Positions 1 to 11,700 of a DNA stretch of 64,000 nucleotides are shown here, piece by piece. The stretch covers positions 248,001 to 312,000 of the forward strand of contig VXBA01002860.1 in assembly GCA_013399895.1 (NCBI GenBank), written 5' to 3'. The stretch comes from Serilophus lunatus. Its lineage: Eukaryota > Chordata > Aves > Passeriformes > Eurylaimidae. The first letter of the stretch is position 1. Each line of letters begins with the position of its first letter. The notes under the pieces are model-generated. The model searched no databases. It worked only from the letters and a program-made list of their open reading frames with translations, and was not told where the DNA came from. Made by a program: the position numbers and the translations under genes.

Positions 1-1319
1 TTCTGTGATGTACTTTGGTTTTTTGCTTCTACATAAGTCACTTCATTAGGAATGCCTGAACAACTGAGCCATAGGAGGCACAGAACTGCATCTAGAGACT
101 GTGAGAGGGAGTTAATATATGTGTTCATTTTAGGGCTGAAAGAGGATCTCAGAGATAACCCAGACCAGCTGCAGTTCAGCAGGGATATTTTCATCGCAGA
201 GAACAGACATTTCACATAGTTGTTCTCTATCAAAGGTGGTGAAAGTAGATTTTCATTATGCATAAAGCCATTCTAAATGCCACAATGTAAGAGGAAAGGG
301 ATCAAAGGGAGAGAGCTTAACGTGCTTGCAAGGTCTGTTAGATTCCCTCTAGTGGCTGATCTTCCAGAATTTAATAAAATACTATTGCCAGGAGCTAATA
401 TAAATATAGTCCCTCATTTAGCTGAAGTGGTACATATTCAGATCATGAGGATGGTACCTGTGGGGAATCACAGTAAGGCACAGGAAGAGAAGAGGCGGGA
501 GGGGGGAACAAGTGTGTTAGCAGAGAACTACATGCAGAAAAGGAACTCCTGGAAGAGACAGAGGATATGATGTGCCAGCAGCAGCTTGATGAGACAGATC
601 AATGGCTCGCATCCTACAGAAGACTGGATGCAGTGATGGCCTGAGGATTTACATACATCATGATAACAAACAGATAAAGCAGCGAACCTCAGTAAACTCG
701 GGAAATTGTTTGGCAGGTTCTCACAGGGAGGAATACAAACACAAAGAGGAGAGTTGAAGTTTCTAGGGGAGAAAACACAAGAAGCTGACCACAAAACTCT
801 ATATCCTACTGTGAGTAAAATAGAGTTCTTGTAGTAAAACACCAGAATGCAATGCCAGGAGCTATTGAATTACATTAAAATCAAAGAGAAAAATATAAGC
901 AGAAACAAGGTGCTGGAGGCTAAGTATAAAATAATCTATGGCCATGCATAGACAAGATCAGAAAGACTAATGAAAAAATGGAATTACAACTGGTCACGAA
1001 TATAAGAAACAACATAGTATGGTCTGTAAATGTAATATAGTTCCTTTATGGGAGACAGAGGAAAATACAACCTCTTGCCAAATGGAGACAGGAACAGAAA
1101 CATTCAGCTTTTTTCTTTTTTTATTCTTAATAAATAATGAGATTGTAATTGCACCTCTGATACGATTAACAGCAGTTAATGAGAGGACCAGAACTCTGGC
1201 CAGATAGTCAAAGATCAGGTCAAATAACACTTAGATACAGTCAGTGTGCGGCAGTCATTGGATTATCTGAAATGAACCCTTGAAGTATTTAAGGAATTGA
1301 GATGAGACGTTGCTGGGTA
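1..1319. other. Unassigned AT-rich DNA, possibly decayed LINE in its right part
   Basis: I see no gene here. The open frames (at most about 104 codons) overlap on both strands and show no recognisable domain. From about 850 onward, A-rich purine-biased sequence resembles the region that precedes the reverse transcriptase part of old LINEs. It could be an upstream continuation of the remnant at 1320-1910, but the match is too weak to claim. Confidence 0.4.
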
Positions 1320-1910
1320 GTGATTAACACTCTGAAAGGAAGGGTGAATTCTAGAAGACTGCAACAGGATGGATGTAATTCTTCCTTTTTTAAAAAAAGG
1401 GAATGAGGTATATGGGAAAAAGGGAATCAGAGACTAAGAAGCTGATTTTCTATACCCTAAGAGAGTGTAAAGAGCTTTCCAGCACTGAGAGATTGCAATG
1501 ATAAGATACAGTCAGTGTGAGTTTATCAAGACTAAATCGTGTTGAAACAGGGTCCTGTTGGACAGCATTGGACCTCCAGTGAGTACTGAGAGGAGGAAAA
1601 GGATGTCATATAAAAGCCCATTCCCACATGTCATTCTTGTAAGCAGCCTAAGAAACTATGGCCCAGGTGAAATTACCATCAGGGTCATGCACAACTGAAC
1701 ATGGTGTTCAAAAAAGACCAGTGCAGAGTGCTGTATTTAGGACTGAGAACCCTGTGCACAAACGGGAACTGGGGACTAACGGGCTTCTCAGGTACCTGGC
1801 AGCGGTATGACTTGGAGCTTGTATCCTGCATTCTGGGGAATACACTCCGAATGTGAGTCATCAAGGCAATAGTACTATCCTCATGGGAAGTTTGTGCTTT
1901 CTGTGAGGCT
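1320..1910 (+). mobile_element. Ancient CR1/L3-like LINE remnant, reverse transcriptase region
   Basis: Several short blocks occur in the order expected for the sense strand of a vertebrate CR1/L3-type LINE. A block near 1360 encodes the segment just before the reverse transcriptase core. The stretch around 1517-1555 corresponds to the part where these elements encode a Phe-Ile-Lys-like motif followed by Asn-Cys. The stretch around 1722-1800 corresponds to the 'hydrophilic C-terminal' block also seen in the younger CR1 copies of this window. The stretch at 1828-1890 is the block just before the Leu-Tyr-containing segment. The frame is destroyed by many stops and indels, so this is a fossil with no coding capacity. 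Recognition rests on remembered LINE consensus patterns and not on an alignment. Confidence 0.5.
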
Positions 1911-2439
1911 GGCTGTTCTTAAAGTCTTTTCACTCAGTTTTAAAGAAATGTGCGGGTCAATAGGAGTTGTGAGTCAGTCGTACAGGGAAAAAGGATAACA
2001 AGGAGCATAGTTGTCCTCTAAAGTTTCAAATCCTTAGTTAAGGATTAGATAAGTTCCAAATTCTAGATTATGCTGGACTTTTGAATGTAAGGGTTCCCTT
2101 GACTTCACCTTCTTACTCATAAATTATTTTTAGACTATGATGATTGAAAAGACAATTTTTTAATCAAATAGCCTGACCTTGTACTTAGACCTTTCCTGAG
2201 TTAATTCCTGTCTTAGTTGACTAAAGAAACTCTTTCAGAGTAACCTGCAAGCCTATTGCTAACATTTCTAAATTGAGTCCAGCACAGATCTTTTTAAAAT
2301 TGTTTCAGTAATTAGTAGAAATATCAACTTCAATTCTACTCTGTTTCTGACTTTCACTTCTGGATATTGTTACATTACTATCAAAGTTTTATTTCCTATT
2401 ACATACAGACTCGGATCAAGTTATCCCTTAACCTCTTGA

Positions 2440-3190
2440 TGAACTAAATACATTGCTGTCCTGGAGTTTAAAGGCTTGCTTTACAATCCTGTAGTGATTC
2501 TCACTGATTTTCTCTGAACCTTCTCCAATTTATCAGCATCCTTGATGAATCATGAACACCATATTTCAGCATAAACTCCCAACCATGAAGCTCTAGTGCC
2601 AAATCCAGACTTAATATAATTCCCTTCTGCTCGCCTGCAGACTGGTTGCGTACAGAAATCCTCCTGTTTATTTTCTCAGGGAATGTATTGACTACTTCGG
2701 ATGCATCATCACGCTAGGCACTTATGTACTTGATTATCCACTATCATTCCTAAATGCTTTTTAGAATCCCTGAAGTAAACTCGCCCTGTCCTGTAAGTAT
2801 GTCCTACACTTTTTATTCTTGGATGTATTCCTTTACATGTAGCTGTGTTCCAGCACTAAGTGTTTTCTCATTTGTCTAACCTAGCAGGTGATTTTCTGCT
2901 GCATCAGCCATTTCTGTGGTTTAGCACTTCTGCATTGTTGTTAGTAAATATTCTGGTCTTCCAAATCATTGATAAAATTGCTGAACACATAAGAGCCAAA
3001 ATCTGATCAGTGTAGACCTCTGATAAAGACTCAGTTTATCTCTGATTTGAATCCATTAAAAATGTGCAGTGCTGCTTGTCCATTGCTCTAAATTCCTGAC
3101 CCAATCCCACACCAGCTGTCAAGTCATATTCTCTGGATGCTGTAGATTTCTTTTGGCTTACTGAGAGGGTGGATGCCAGTCTTCAAATTA
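2440..3190 (-). mobile_element. Ancient CR1/L3-like LINE remnant, antisense
   Basis: Read on the minus strand, blocks occur in the order of a CR1/L3-like reverse transcriptase, from upstream core (about 3150) to downstream tail (about 2440). The blocks near 2966 (antisense of the region after the conserved Pro-Gln-Gly segment), 3040-3110 and 2520-2600 mirror the layout of the much younger CR1 at 61-63 kb. Divergence is high and no frame is open. This element lies about 530 bp from the sense remnant at 1320-1910 and points toward it, so the two are probably separate insertions of similar age. Confidence 0.45.
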
Positions 3191-4190
3191 CACTACTCTG
3201 TGACTGAGTGAAGTCATGCTAAAGACTTGGGAGTCAATAGCAAATGTTATCCTGTGCCTGAGAAGTGCTGTCTGTTGGGGGAGGGTTCAATAATTACATT
3301 TTTGTGTGCAGTGCAGTGGTATGTAGTTCATCTTTGACCAGTTTCTGTGAAGATCAATGTGAGATTTCAGTGAATTAGTGTGGGTGTTTGCAACTCAATA
3401 GCTGTAAAATTATGATTGATATATTAATATTACTGTATTGGCTTTCTAGAACATCCAGCAGGGGTTTTTCTTTTGGTGGATTTTCCTTTCAGTTTTGTCA
3501 GTTTGTTTGTTTGTTTTGTATGGGTTTGTTGTTATTTTTTTTTTTTTTAACTTACATTCATAACCGAATTCTGAGTCAGGGAATGAATGTTCCTGATGTA
3601 TTTTTTGTGCCTTTTTATCTGATAGAACTTCAGGCATTATCCTTAAATAGCAAATTTATTTAAATAAGGTCATCAAAAACTCACTAATTTTTATGTAGTT
3701 TTCTGAAGAAATATTGTATTACTTTCCTTGATCTCTTTTTAGAACTTGAAAATTAAAATATTTAGTTACACTGGATTAGTGTACATGTGTTGATTTTTTA
3801 TTATAGATATAAAATATCACCATACAGTGATCTAGCTGGAATCTGAAAAGGGAGAGTAGCTGATACTCTCACTTTGCAGACTGACCCATTTTTTACTGAT
3901 ATTTGAGGAATTAAAGGCCACTATGTTAACATATATTTTCTACTTTGAGTGTCAAAATGTAGACAATTACATTTATGTTTGACCTCTCCATTAAGTTCTG
4001 AGTTTTGGAAAAGTGCTGAGCATTTTCAGGTTCTTCTGAGTACTGGCAAGTGCCTGCAGAATAGCATGTTGTCATCCTAAGACACTGATAAGGACAATAA
4101 GGGAAGCATCAACAGCATTCCTTTTTTTATTCCATCATATATAACATTCTTGTCAAACAAAATACAGCATGGTGAGGTAACGACTGCACT
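3191..4190. other. Unique AT-rich stretch with a short GTTT/T-run tract
   Basis: No gene or dispersed repeat is recognised. A GTTT repeat at about 3501-3517 and a run of 14 T at 3535-3548 are the only low-complexity features. Open frames here are short and overlap on both strands. Confidence 0.5.
3501..3548. repeat. GTTT repeat followed by a 14 T run
   Basis: Four GTTT-type units are followed, after about 17 bases of GT-rich sequence, by an uninterrupted T run at 3535-3548. It is simple sequence and has no visible role. Confidence 0.85.
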
Positions 4191-4620
4191 GAATGAGCAA
4201 GTTTCCAAGCAGGAGGCAATAGCCTGGCTGCTCTGTGGCTGAAGCAGTTATACTGTTTCCAGGACCTGAGCCAGCAGCTCTCCATGGCTCTGCGTGTGCT
4301 GTTCTCTGTGTGAGTAGCCAAGCCGGGGGTCTGAAACCATCCCTGCACTGCGCCAGGCTCTCACAGCCCACAGCCTTTGCAGATTATTCGTGGGCTGCTT
4401 GTGCATTGTTCTGTCTCTGCTAAGCCAAAGCCCCTTGGGGCCCCGGACAGGATGAGAGTACCTTTATCAGGTGCCATACGAGCAGGGACGCGGGGGTTTG
4501 GTACCCCCTGCCTGGCAGCGGTCTGCGTGCATCTCCGGCCATAATGGCACAGCTCGTGTTCCGGATGGAGCCGATGAGAGAGCATGCTGAGAAAAATAAT
4601 TGAAAACGAAGCTGCATTTA
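4191..4620. other. GC- and CpG-richer patch in AT-rich surroundings
   Basis: Base composition changes clearly from its neighbours. Between about 4475 and 4580 I count about nine CpG dinucleotides in roughly 105 bases, while most of the window is CpG-poor. A small stem (GGGGGT paired with ACCCCC, five-base loop) sits at 4492-4508. Several short open frames overlap on both strands, a by-product of the higher GC. It could be a small regulatory island, or the remains of a GC-rich LTR that I do not recognise. Confidence 0.4.
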
Positions 4621-5738
4621 AAAGTAATCAAATTACTCCTTGGGATTAAATTTTTAGAGCCAAATTTTAGCCCTCCTTTTTCTGCAGAGATGCCTTGCCA
4701 GTGCATAACTTGGCCCAGCTCCATGCCTGGGGAGAGTTTACTACTTTCCTGAGTAAATAGAACATACGAAGCCAGATTCTCATTGCTTTTATGACTAAGT
4801 AAATGCACTCCTTTTTCAATTGAGTCCTCCCTGATTTATACCTATGTCCAGGAAAGAAAACAGAAAGAGAATGGCTCCGCAGCTGCTCAACCCTTGCTAC
4901 CGTCACTGACTGCTCCCAGAGTGTTTAGACAAGACATTGGCAATGAAAGATCAGACAGCGTGATTACTTGGGGTCCGATTACTTCTTCAGGGATCCTGGA
5001 CCTGCTCTGCGAGCTATAAAGTGACCATTAGGATGGAGAGCGTAATTCCACTGTGTCATCTAAGAAATGTAAAATTCCATTGTTCAAGGACTGCACCCTC
5101 AAGAGCTCTGGGGATTTGTCGTAAACTGTTTGCCTTACTGCCTTTTGACATCTTATCAATGAGAGCAGTTACTGAAACACAAGAGTAGAGGGAAGCTTTA
5201 TAGTTCTTGTACAGGAGAAGCAAAAAGAGGGTGTTCGGAGGCCATGACATGTCTCTGGTCTTCCAGACCACTGCAATTCCTAAGAGTCTAGTCATGGAGC
5301 TGCTAAGTTTCGATGTTCAGAAAAATTTAATTTGTCACTGAGTTGTGCTGCCTAGGAGAAAAATCCAAAAGGAGCAAAATGCTTCAGGTACCAACAATGA
5401 ATTATTTTTTTTGTGGCTTATATATCTAACAGGCACCTCACTGACTCTGAACTCTTTCCTCTCTCCCTGGGGTGTGCACGCATGTCTGCAACATGCACAG
5501 GTATGTGGGAGTGCTACCTTTCTTCTTTGAGCAAGAAGCCTGATTTCCAGCTGACACCACTGACACTTGCATGAGGAAGTGCTTTGCTTGTACTCAGTGC
5601 AACGTATGCACTCAGGCTACAGCTTTTGAGCAAGAGCTAATAACATGATATGGGCCATTGCAATGAGGTCTCTCAGCATGTGAGCTTTGGTGTCTTACAC
5701 AGTCTTCGGGAGCTGCTCTTACTGAAAATGTGCTTTAT

Positions 5739-5787
5739 GTGTATATATGTATATATGCACACACACACACACATACATATATGTATA
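5739..5787. repeat. Alternating purine-pyrimidine TA/CA tract
   Basis: TATATATG-type and (CA)n units alternate for about 50 bases, including roughly nine CA dinucleotides. It is typical dinucleotide microsatellite DNA. Confidence 0.9.
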
Positions 5788-5865
5788 GATATTTTTCTGT
5801 GAACATTTAAGGTCAACTCAAATTAATAGTTTGAGTTAAACAAAAAGAAAAAACCTGTTGGGGAC

Positions 5866-5928
5866 CATATGTATATATATATATACATATACACACTCAC
5901 ATACATATATATTTACGTGTACATATAC
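5866..5928. repeat. Second alternating TA/CA tract
   Basis: It consists of (TA)n with interspersed CA and TG steps. It lies 78 bases downstream of the first tract and has similar composition. The two may have grown from one ancestral tract separated by a short A-rich unique segment. Confidence 0.85.
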
Positions 5929-8192
5929 TATAGCTAACAGTGCCAAATACGGCAGGCTAAGCTCTGTTGCATTATAACATATATCTGTCTTGCCTGTTTC
6001 TCACTCTGAGCCCATCAACACGTTATTTTAATATTTTTGTGTCATATATCTTACACTGTGCTCTGACAGTATCTAGGCATTACAGTCAGTTAAGAATGGA
6101 CCGACACTTTGAAGACTCTCCCTTGCTGTTAGTTTAGCACTGTTTTATATGAAAAATATCTTCAGAATGGCTGTTTCTTTCCCAGATAACTGACCTATCT
6201 ACCCTTACAAGTGACAGCTCCATCCCTTCGACTTCAGAAAACAGAAGATATCATTAAAATGTTGACATTCACCAAACATTTTTTAAGTTTATCATAAATT
6301 TATCTTGTGTTCTCCATATAGGAATACCAGAAAAAGAAAACAATAAATGTAAATATCAAGATCTGATGTATGTCAAGATTTTAATGGAACCCACACTGTC
6401 AAAAATCTCAGAACCAACCATTTGCTCAAGAAAAATATCCTCACTTCTTTACTATTCTGGTTCTTGAAAATTGGTAGACAGGTCTTACTAAAATGAGATT
6501 TGTAGTGCCCTAAGGTGAGAGTCATCACATCTGTGGTCTCATTAGGGGACTGCTCTTTCTCCACAAATGCATCCATCAAAAGTGGTAGGAAAGAATTCAT
6601 GTAATGAAACTGGATGTGCTGGCTTCTTTGGAAACTTGGTTCAATATTCATTGAAATTGGTGGAATTACATAATTGGGACCCAGGGCTCATTTTTGGTTT
6701 TGCAACCCAAGATCATAAGTGATAAGGCTAAACTCTTTTTTCAAGTTGTTTCTAAAACGCAAAAGAACTTGGAGTAATATCATGTCTCTTTCAGATTGCA
6801 CTAAATCCATGGGTCATGACTAAATGTAAGCATTTAGGGGCATAAGAATATCAGAGTTACTCAATCAGATCAGACCCATTCAGACTCAGAAAATGGCCAC
6901 ATGAATGAAATGACATTACAGGGAATCATGTACTAGAAGAACGCAACTGTAGAGTAATTTTCTGCCTATCCTCCCGTCAGATAAAAAGAGCCCTCTACTT
7001 TAAATATACCTGTTTATTTCCTTGTACGTCATGTTGCTCTTCTAATATAGCTGTGAAAGGTCTTATTGTCCACAAATGAATAAAGTACCCCAATTCTGGC
7101 CTTTTCACAAAGAGCGGATACGAAGCAGATACAGGGCTCAGCCTCGTATTAGTCTGATGCCAAAATTCCCTTTATGTCCTCTGCCATAGGAAGAATATTT
7201 TCTGTCAAGAGTTAATTCACAAAATATGTCACAAAGTCGCCAAAAGGATTTGTGAAGCCCTTGTTTAATTTGTAAAATTATATCAGATAGAAATGAGGAA
7301 AATCTACAAAAATATGGAAAATTAGAACCCCAGTATTTCTACTATCATTTTCGAAATTGTCTTACTATATCTTCAATTTACTTTTGACACTGTTAAAAAT
7401 AATCAAAAAACTGCTTTATTCTAGAAAATAAATCTTGGACACTATCTTTTGTGTTGATATCGTATTTTTGGCCAATGCAATTTTTTTTTTTTATACCAGC
7501 TTTCTGTTTTGGCTAATAAAAGAAAAAGATCAACCATTCAAGTATGCCTTTCATCTTTAGTTGTAAAAGACTGAGATTGAGACTGCAATATCCAAAATGC
7601 CAAAAATGCTGGTTTTGATCTCTAATTAAGTAATTCCTTACCAAAGGACATCCATTCATAGACAAAAGGAAAACCCATCCCTTAAAGGGCCAGTAGTTGT
7701 TAAATATGAATGAGAAGATAACAGTAAGGCTATGCTCTCTTAACATGCATCGTATCCCACGGTGATTTTTTACTTATAAAACATTGAACTGATTGCATAC
7801 TGTTTTGCTCTGTATCACTCACAAGGACTACTCTTGGGTAATGAAGTGTAATTAAGAGGAATCGTATCTATCTCTTCATTCAAAGCCAATGATTTCCTTT
7901 CCTATTAGTTACACTCTGGAAACACAATGCTTTGCAGACATAATCTTTACTATTGATTTAATTGACTCAGCTGTCTTCAGATGTTAGAATTGGGTACCGA
8001 TGGCTGTATCATTTGGGTGCTTCTGCTTAGTTCAGAAGTTAAATATAAACAATATTCCTTACCAATCAGCACAGTGTTAAGCAGCCATTCCCACCCTCCT
8101 GCCTTTGACGAGCACAAAGGTATGTGCTTTTTCCTTATCTTCCCCCCCACCCCCAGGAAGATTCTTTGAATTTGCCAGATCAGCCAATTTTC

Positions 8193-8207
8193 TTTTTTTT
8201 TTTTTTT
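8193..8207. repeat. Run of 15 T
   Basis: It is an uninterrupted T homopolymer inside a T-rich tract (about 8188-8212). No element was found attached to it. Confidence 0.9.
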
Positions 8208-8619
8208 CTTTATTGCATTTAACTACCGTGCTTTAGAAGCTAATGAAAGATTAGCAAGAGCTGGGGGTATGCAATACCTATTTTCTAACTACTGAAAGAT
8301 CATTTTTTACGACTGAAAATATGCACTACCAGTCTGTGATGCTAGGTAAAGAGCATAGAAACTGAAGGATGGTTGGTGCTCCCTCAGAACTGTAGTGTAG
8401 CAACTTACATAGATGTGCTGTTCTTTATGGCTGGCTGCTGACATCTCACTGAGGATAATATTGGCATCCTTTACATCTCACTGGAAATTCACAGTCATTT
8501 ACTGAGAAACTCTGAAGACCAGTAATGATATACAAGTAAAACTCAATATAGACATGCTAACATAGAGAATAACCTAAATTTTTTTAACATGAGCTTGTGA
8601 AATTGGACATTCTGTGATT

Positions 8620-8721
8620 TCATAGAATCATAGAATGGCTTGGGTAGGCAGGAACCTTAAAGATAATCCAGTTGCAACCCCTCTGCCATGGGCAGGGACA
8701 ACTTTCACTAGACCAGGTTTA
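8620..8721 (-). mobile_element. CR1 LINE, 3' end fragment
   Basis: The left edge carries the tandem AGAATCATAGAATGG motif that is the antisense form of the CR1 3' terminus. It is followed by the usual block ending near a CAGGGACA segment shared with the CR1 tail at 41770-42012. Only about 100 bp remain, a severe 5' truncation of the sort normal for CR1. It has no coding content. Confidence 0.85.
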
Positions 8722-11700
8722 ATTCTTTTATTAATATTTGACAATCCTTTGTCTTGTTCTTCTACTATGGAAAGTACCTTTGAGTGAAAGGGTTGATTCG
8801 CCTACTTTCAAAAACTAATATGGACAAAATAAGTGACTAACTTTCAATAAAATAATTCAATTACTGGACAACATCTGTTTGGTTTCTTTAAAATTTTTTA
8901 CAAAGTTATTTGCAGTGGATTCCATCAGCAATACTGATGCCTGCCTACAAGGTGGCACAAATGGATCATGGAGACTAAGAAAATTGATCTGAACTAGAAA
9001 GTGCTCTAGAGTTCATGAATGAAATGAAAGAAACTAGAGAGATTGTTAGTTCTATAAGTGTTTGTCTGGACTGCAGCTGGCTTTTCACAATGGGTTATTA
9101 AAACAAGGCATCTACTTTCTTGTATGAATGAGTGAGGCCAGGTTAGTGATGGAGAAGAGGTGGCATTAAAGGTGCAATTCTCACAGAAGGTGCACTCTCC
9201 ATTCACATACAGTTGTCCAAAGAGAGATTTATTCCCATGAGAGGCTGGGGTTTCACACCGCTCCATGCTTTTTAATGCCTTTAGCTGCAAAGAATAAACC
9301 AAGACTACTGCAAACCTTAGGCCTGCAGTTTCCTGCCAGTCAGGACTGCCACCATTGTGTTAATGGCCATCAGATGTCAAGAATCTCTTTCATCTTGGAA
9401 AAAGCTTGGGATAAGAGAATAAGGACTAAATAAAGCTTGAATCTTGGGATAAATATGTAATTTATGATGTACCACAGAAGGAAGGTTACCTGAATAGCGC
9501 TTCCTCTGTATGCATATGCATGCATAGAGAGGAGAATCTGTTCTCTTTCAGTCATGGTGCACATTTGTATATGTTAAAAGTAGGGAACAGATGACTGTTT
9601 AACATGGCAAAGAACTATAAAACTAACCTTTTATTTTCAGTCATTTAAAAAGATTTTTAATGAAGTATTGCAAACTATCTTCTGAACAGTCATGTGGTAT
9701 TTTAAATACCTGCTAAGGAAAGACATTAGTTTTAAATATTGTATTTTACAATTCATAGGAGACCTCAGACAATTTATTATTCATGTCAACATAATGCAAG
9801 CAATAACAAGCTTATAGGATAGGATGTCTACTTTCTGAAACGTCTGGACTCTCTAATGCTCATTATTCATTTTTTAATATATAATTCATTGCAATTTATG
9901 GTATATGTCTGAAAATTCTGTACAAAATCAGGATAATAGTGTCTCTGGACAATGTACTTTACAATGTTACTTTCTAATTTGACGATATAAATTCAAGGAA
10001 TGCCTAAAAAGGAGACATCGTTAAGAGGGCAAACATATCAGAGTGGTAAAACAATAACATTTTTCAGCTGCTAATAATCTCCAAACTGCTAGAAATGCTT
10101 CCTGCAGTCTGCATTTTCGAAACCAAGGCTAATGATGTTTTCTATCCTCAGGATCCTCAGTGGTGTCATTAATAGAAACTCATCTCAGGAAAAATTCTCT
10201 GTGTAGCTGAAGGAGCAGTTTGGGACCTGGCTTCTGCAGTATCCCCCCACTCTGTGCAGTATGGGTGCTGAACTGCGAGTAGCGAGTTGGACACCCCAGT
10301 ACAAGTACTGAGAGATGGAGCCCAGGCCAAGTGTCACAGTGGTCACAGGCCTTACCCTGGTATGTGGCACTGTATGTTTCATGGCACACCAACCACAGTG
10401 GCAGTAGGTGGGGATGATTCAAAGTCACAGTCTGGTAGCTTAGGTATACCCACTATTTTACACGCCAGGAGAGGAGCCCTGTTAACTGCAGATACTAGAA
10501 ATGCTGGCCAGATTTAGCTATTGCGTTAGGGAAGAGCAGCAACTCATCCCAGAGCCTTTTTGTGTCCTGTGGTGCCCCATTTCTTCATAGAGTGTCACAT
10601 CCTGAAGCTACACAAAGGCCTTGCTGCAGGAGGTAGTTGTTATCATTAAAGTTGATTGAAAAACAATGTTAAATGTTACAAGGTCTGTAGAAGGTAAGAA
10701 CCATTTTACTTATGAAATTCCTTTAATTGTGGCAAGTCAGAAAAGGACTTGATTTGTTAACTATGGTGCTTTCTTGTGTTCAGGTGCTCTGGTTTTTTAA
10801 ACTCATTGGAGTGCAGTGATGGTTCAGCATTCAAGCTCGCACAAACTACAGTGACAGAAGTAGAAATAAATAATAAATCTAGCAGTGCTCGCAGCTCCCA
10901 AAATATTGATGCTTGCTGATTTTGGAAGCCAGAAAAAAAAAATCTCACGTTTCGAGCACAATAAAGCATGTCAGTTTTGTAAAACTTAGGGAGATGCAAA
11001 ACCCCTTGTTGAACTTTGTGCTTCTGGCACTGCTGAATTTAGTAAATCTAATCTTGAGGCATTTGACTGACCTAACCCTCTCCATTTTTATTCGTCAAAT
11101 GCAGCTGATTTACATGATAGTTTGCCTTAGACAGGGAAGTCAGGCTTTGATATTTGATCCCCATGGGACTGTTGATTAATAAAGGCTGAGAGGAAAAGTT
11201 ATAACTGCAGAAAATGAGAGCAAATGAGAGTCCTTTGTAAATGAGAGCCCTGGGATCTACCATGATTTCAAATTACATTTCTGTATATATGTGTAGTCAG
11301 TGCTTTAGCATGTCAATAGCTTTTAGTGTGCTTTAGAAAAGATATTCTGAACATTAATAATCTGTATAGCTAAGCTATCTTGGTTCAGATAATTGTATAA
11401 AAATAGCACCATCACTGTGTTAGAAATGAAAAGAGAAAAAAAAAATCAACCTGGAAGAAAGGCATTATAAAAGCAGGAGACTAAAGAAAACAAAAGTCCT
11501 AGATATTACAGCTGAGAGCTATGCAGTTTCTTCCTGAAGGCACAACAGGAAAAAGTTAATTCCTTTACGAAGCAAGATCCAAATCTGGGGCATCAGGAAA
11601 TATGAGAAGTAAGCTGTAGGCTCAACACTGGGCCAGACACTTAACCTCATTTCTTTGGGCTATTCAGGAGCAAACAGAAGTTTCTGCACTTTCTGTATTC

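Larger units (their letters stand above)
4621..8619. other. Unique AT-rich DNA with simple repeats, no gene seen
   Basis: No coding region, RNA gene or dispersed element is recognised apart from the simple tracts listed separately (5739-5787, 5866-5928, 8193-8207). The open frames at 5345-5530 and 6373-6651 have no domain, no convincing splice context and no codon signal. Confidence 0.5.
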
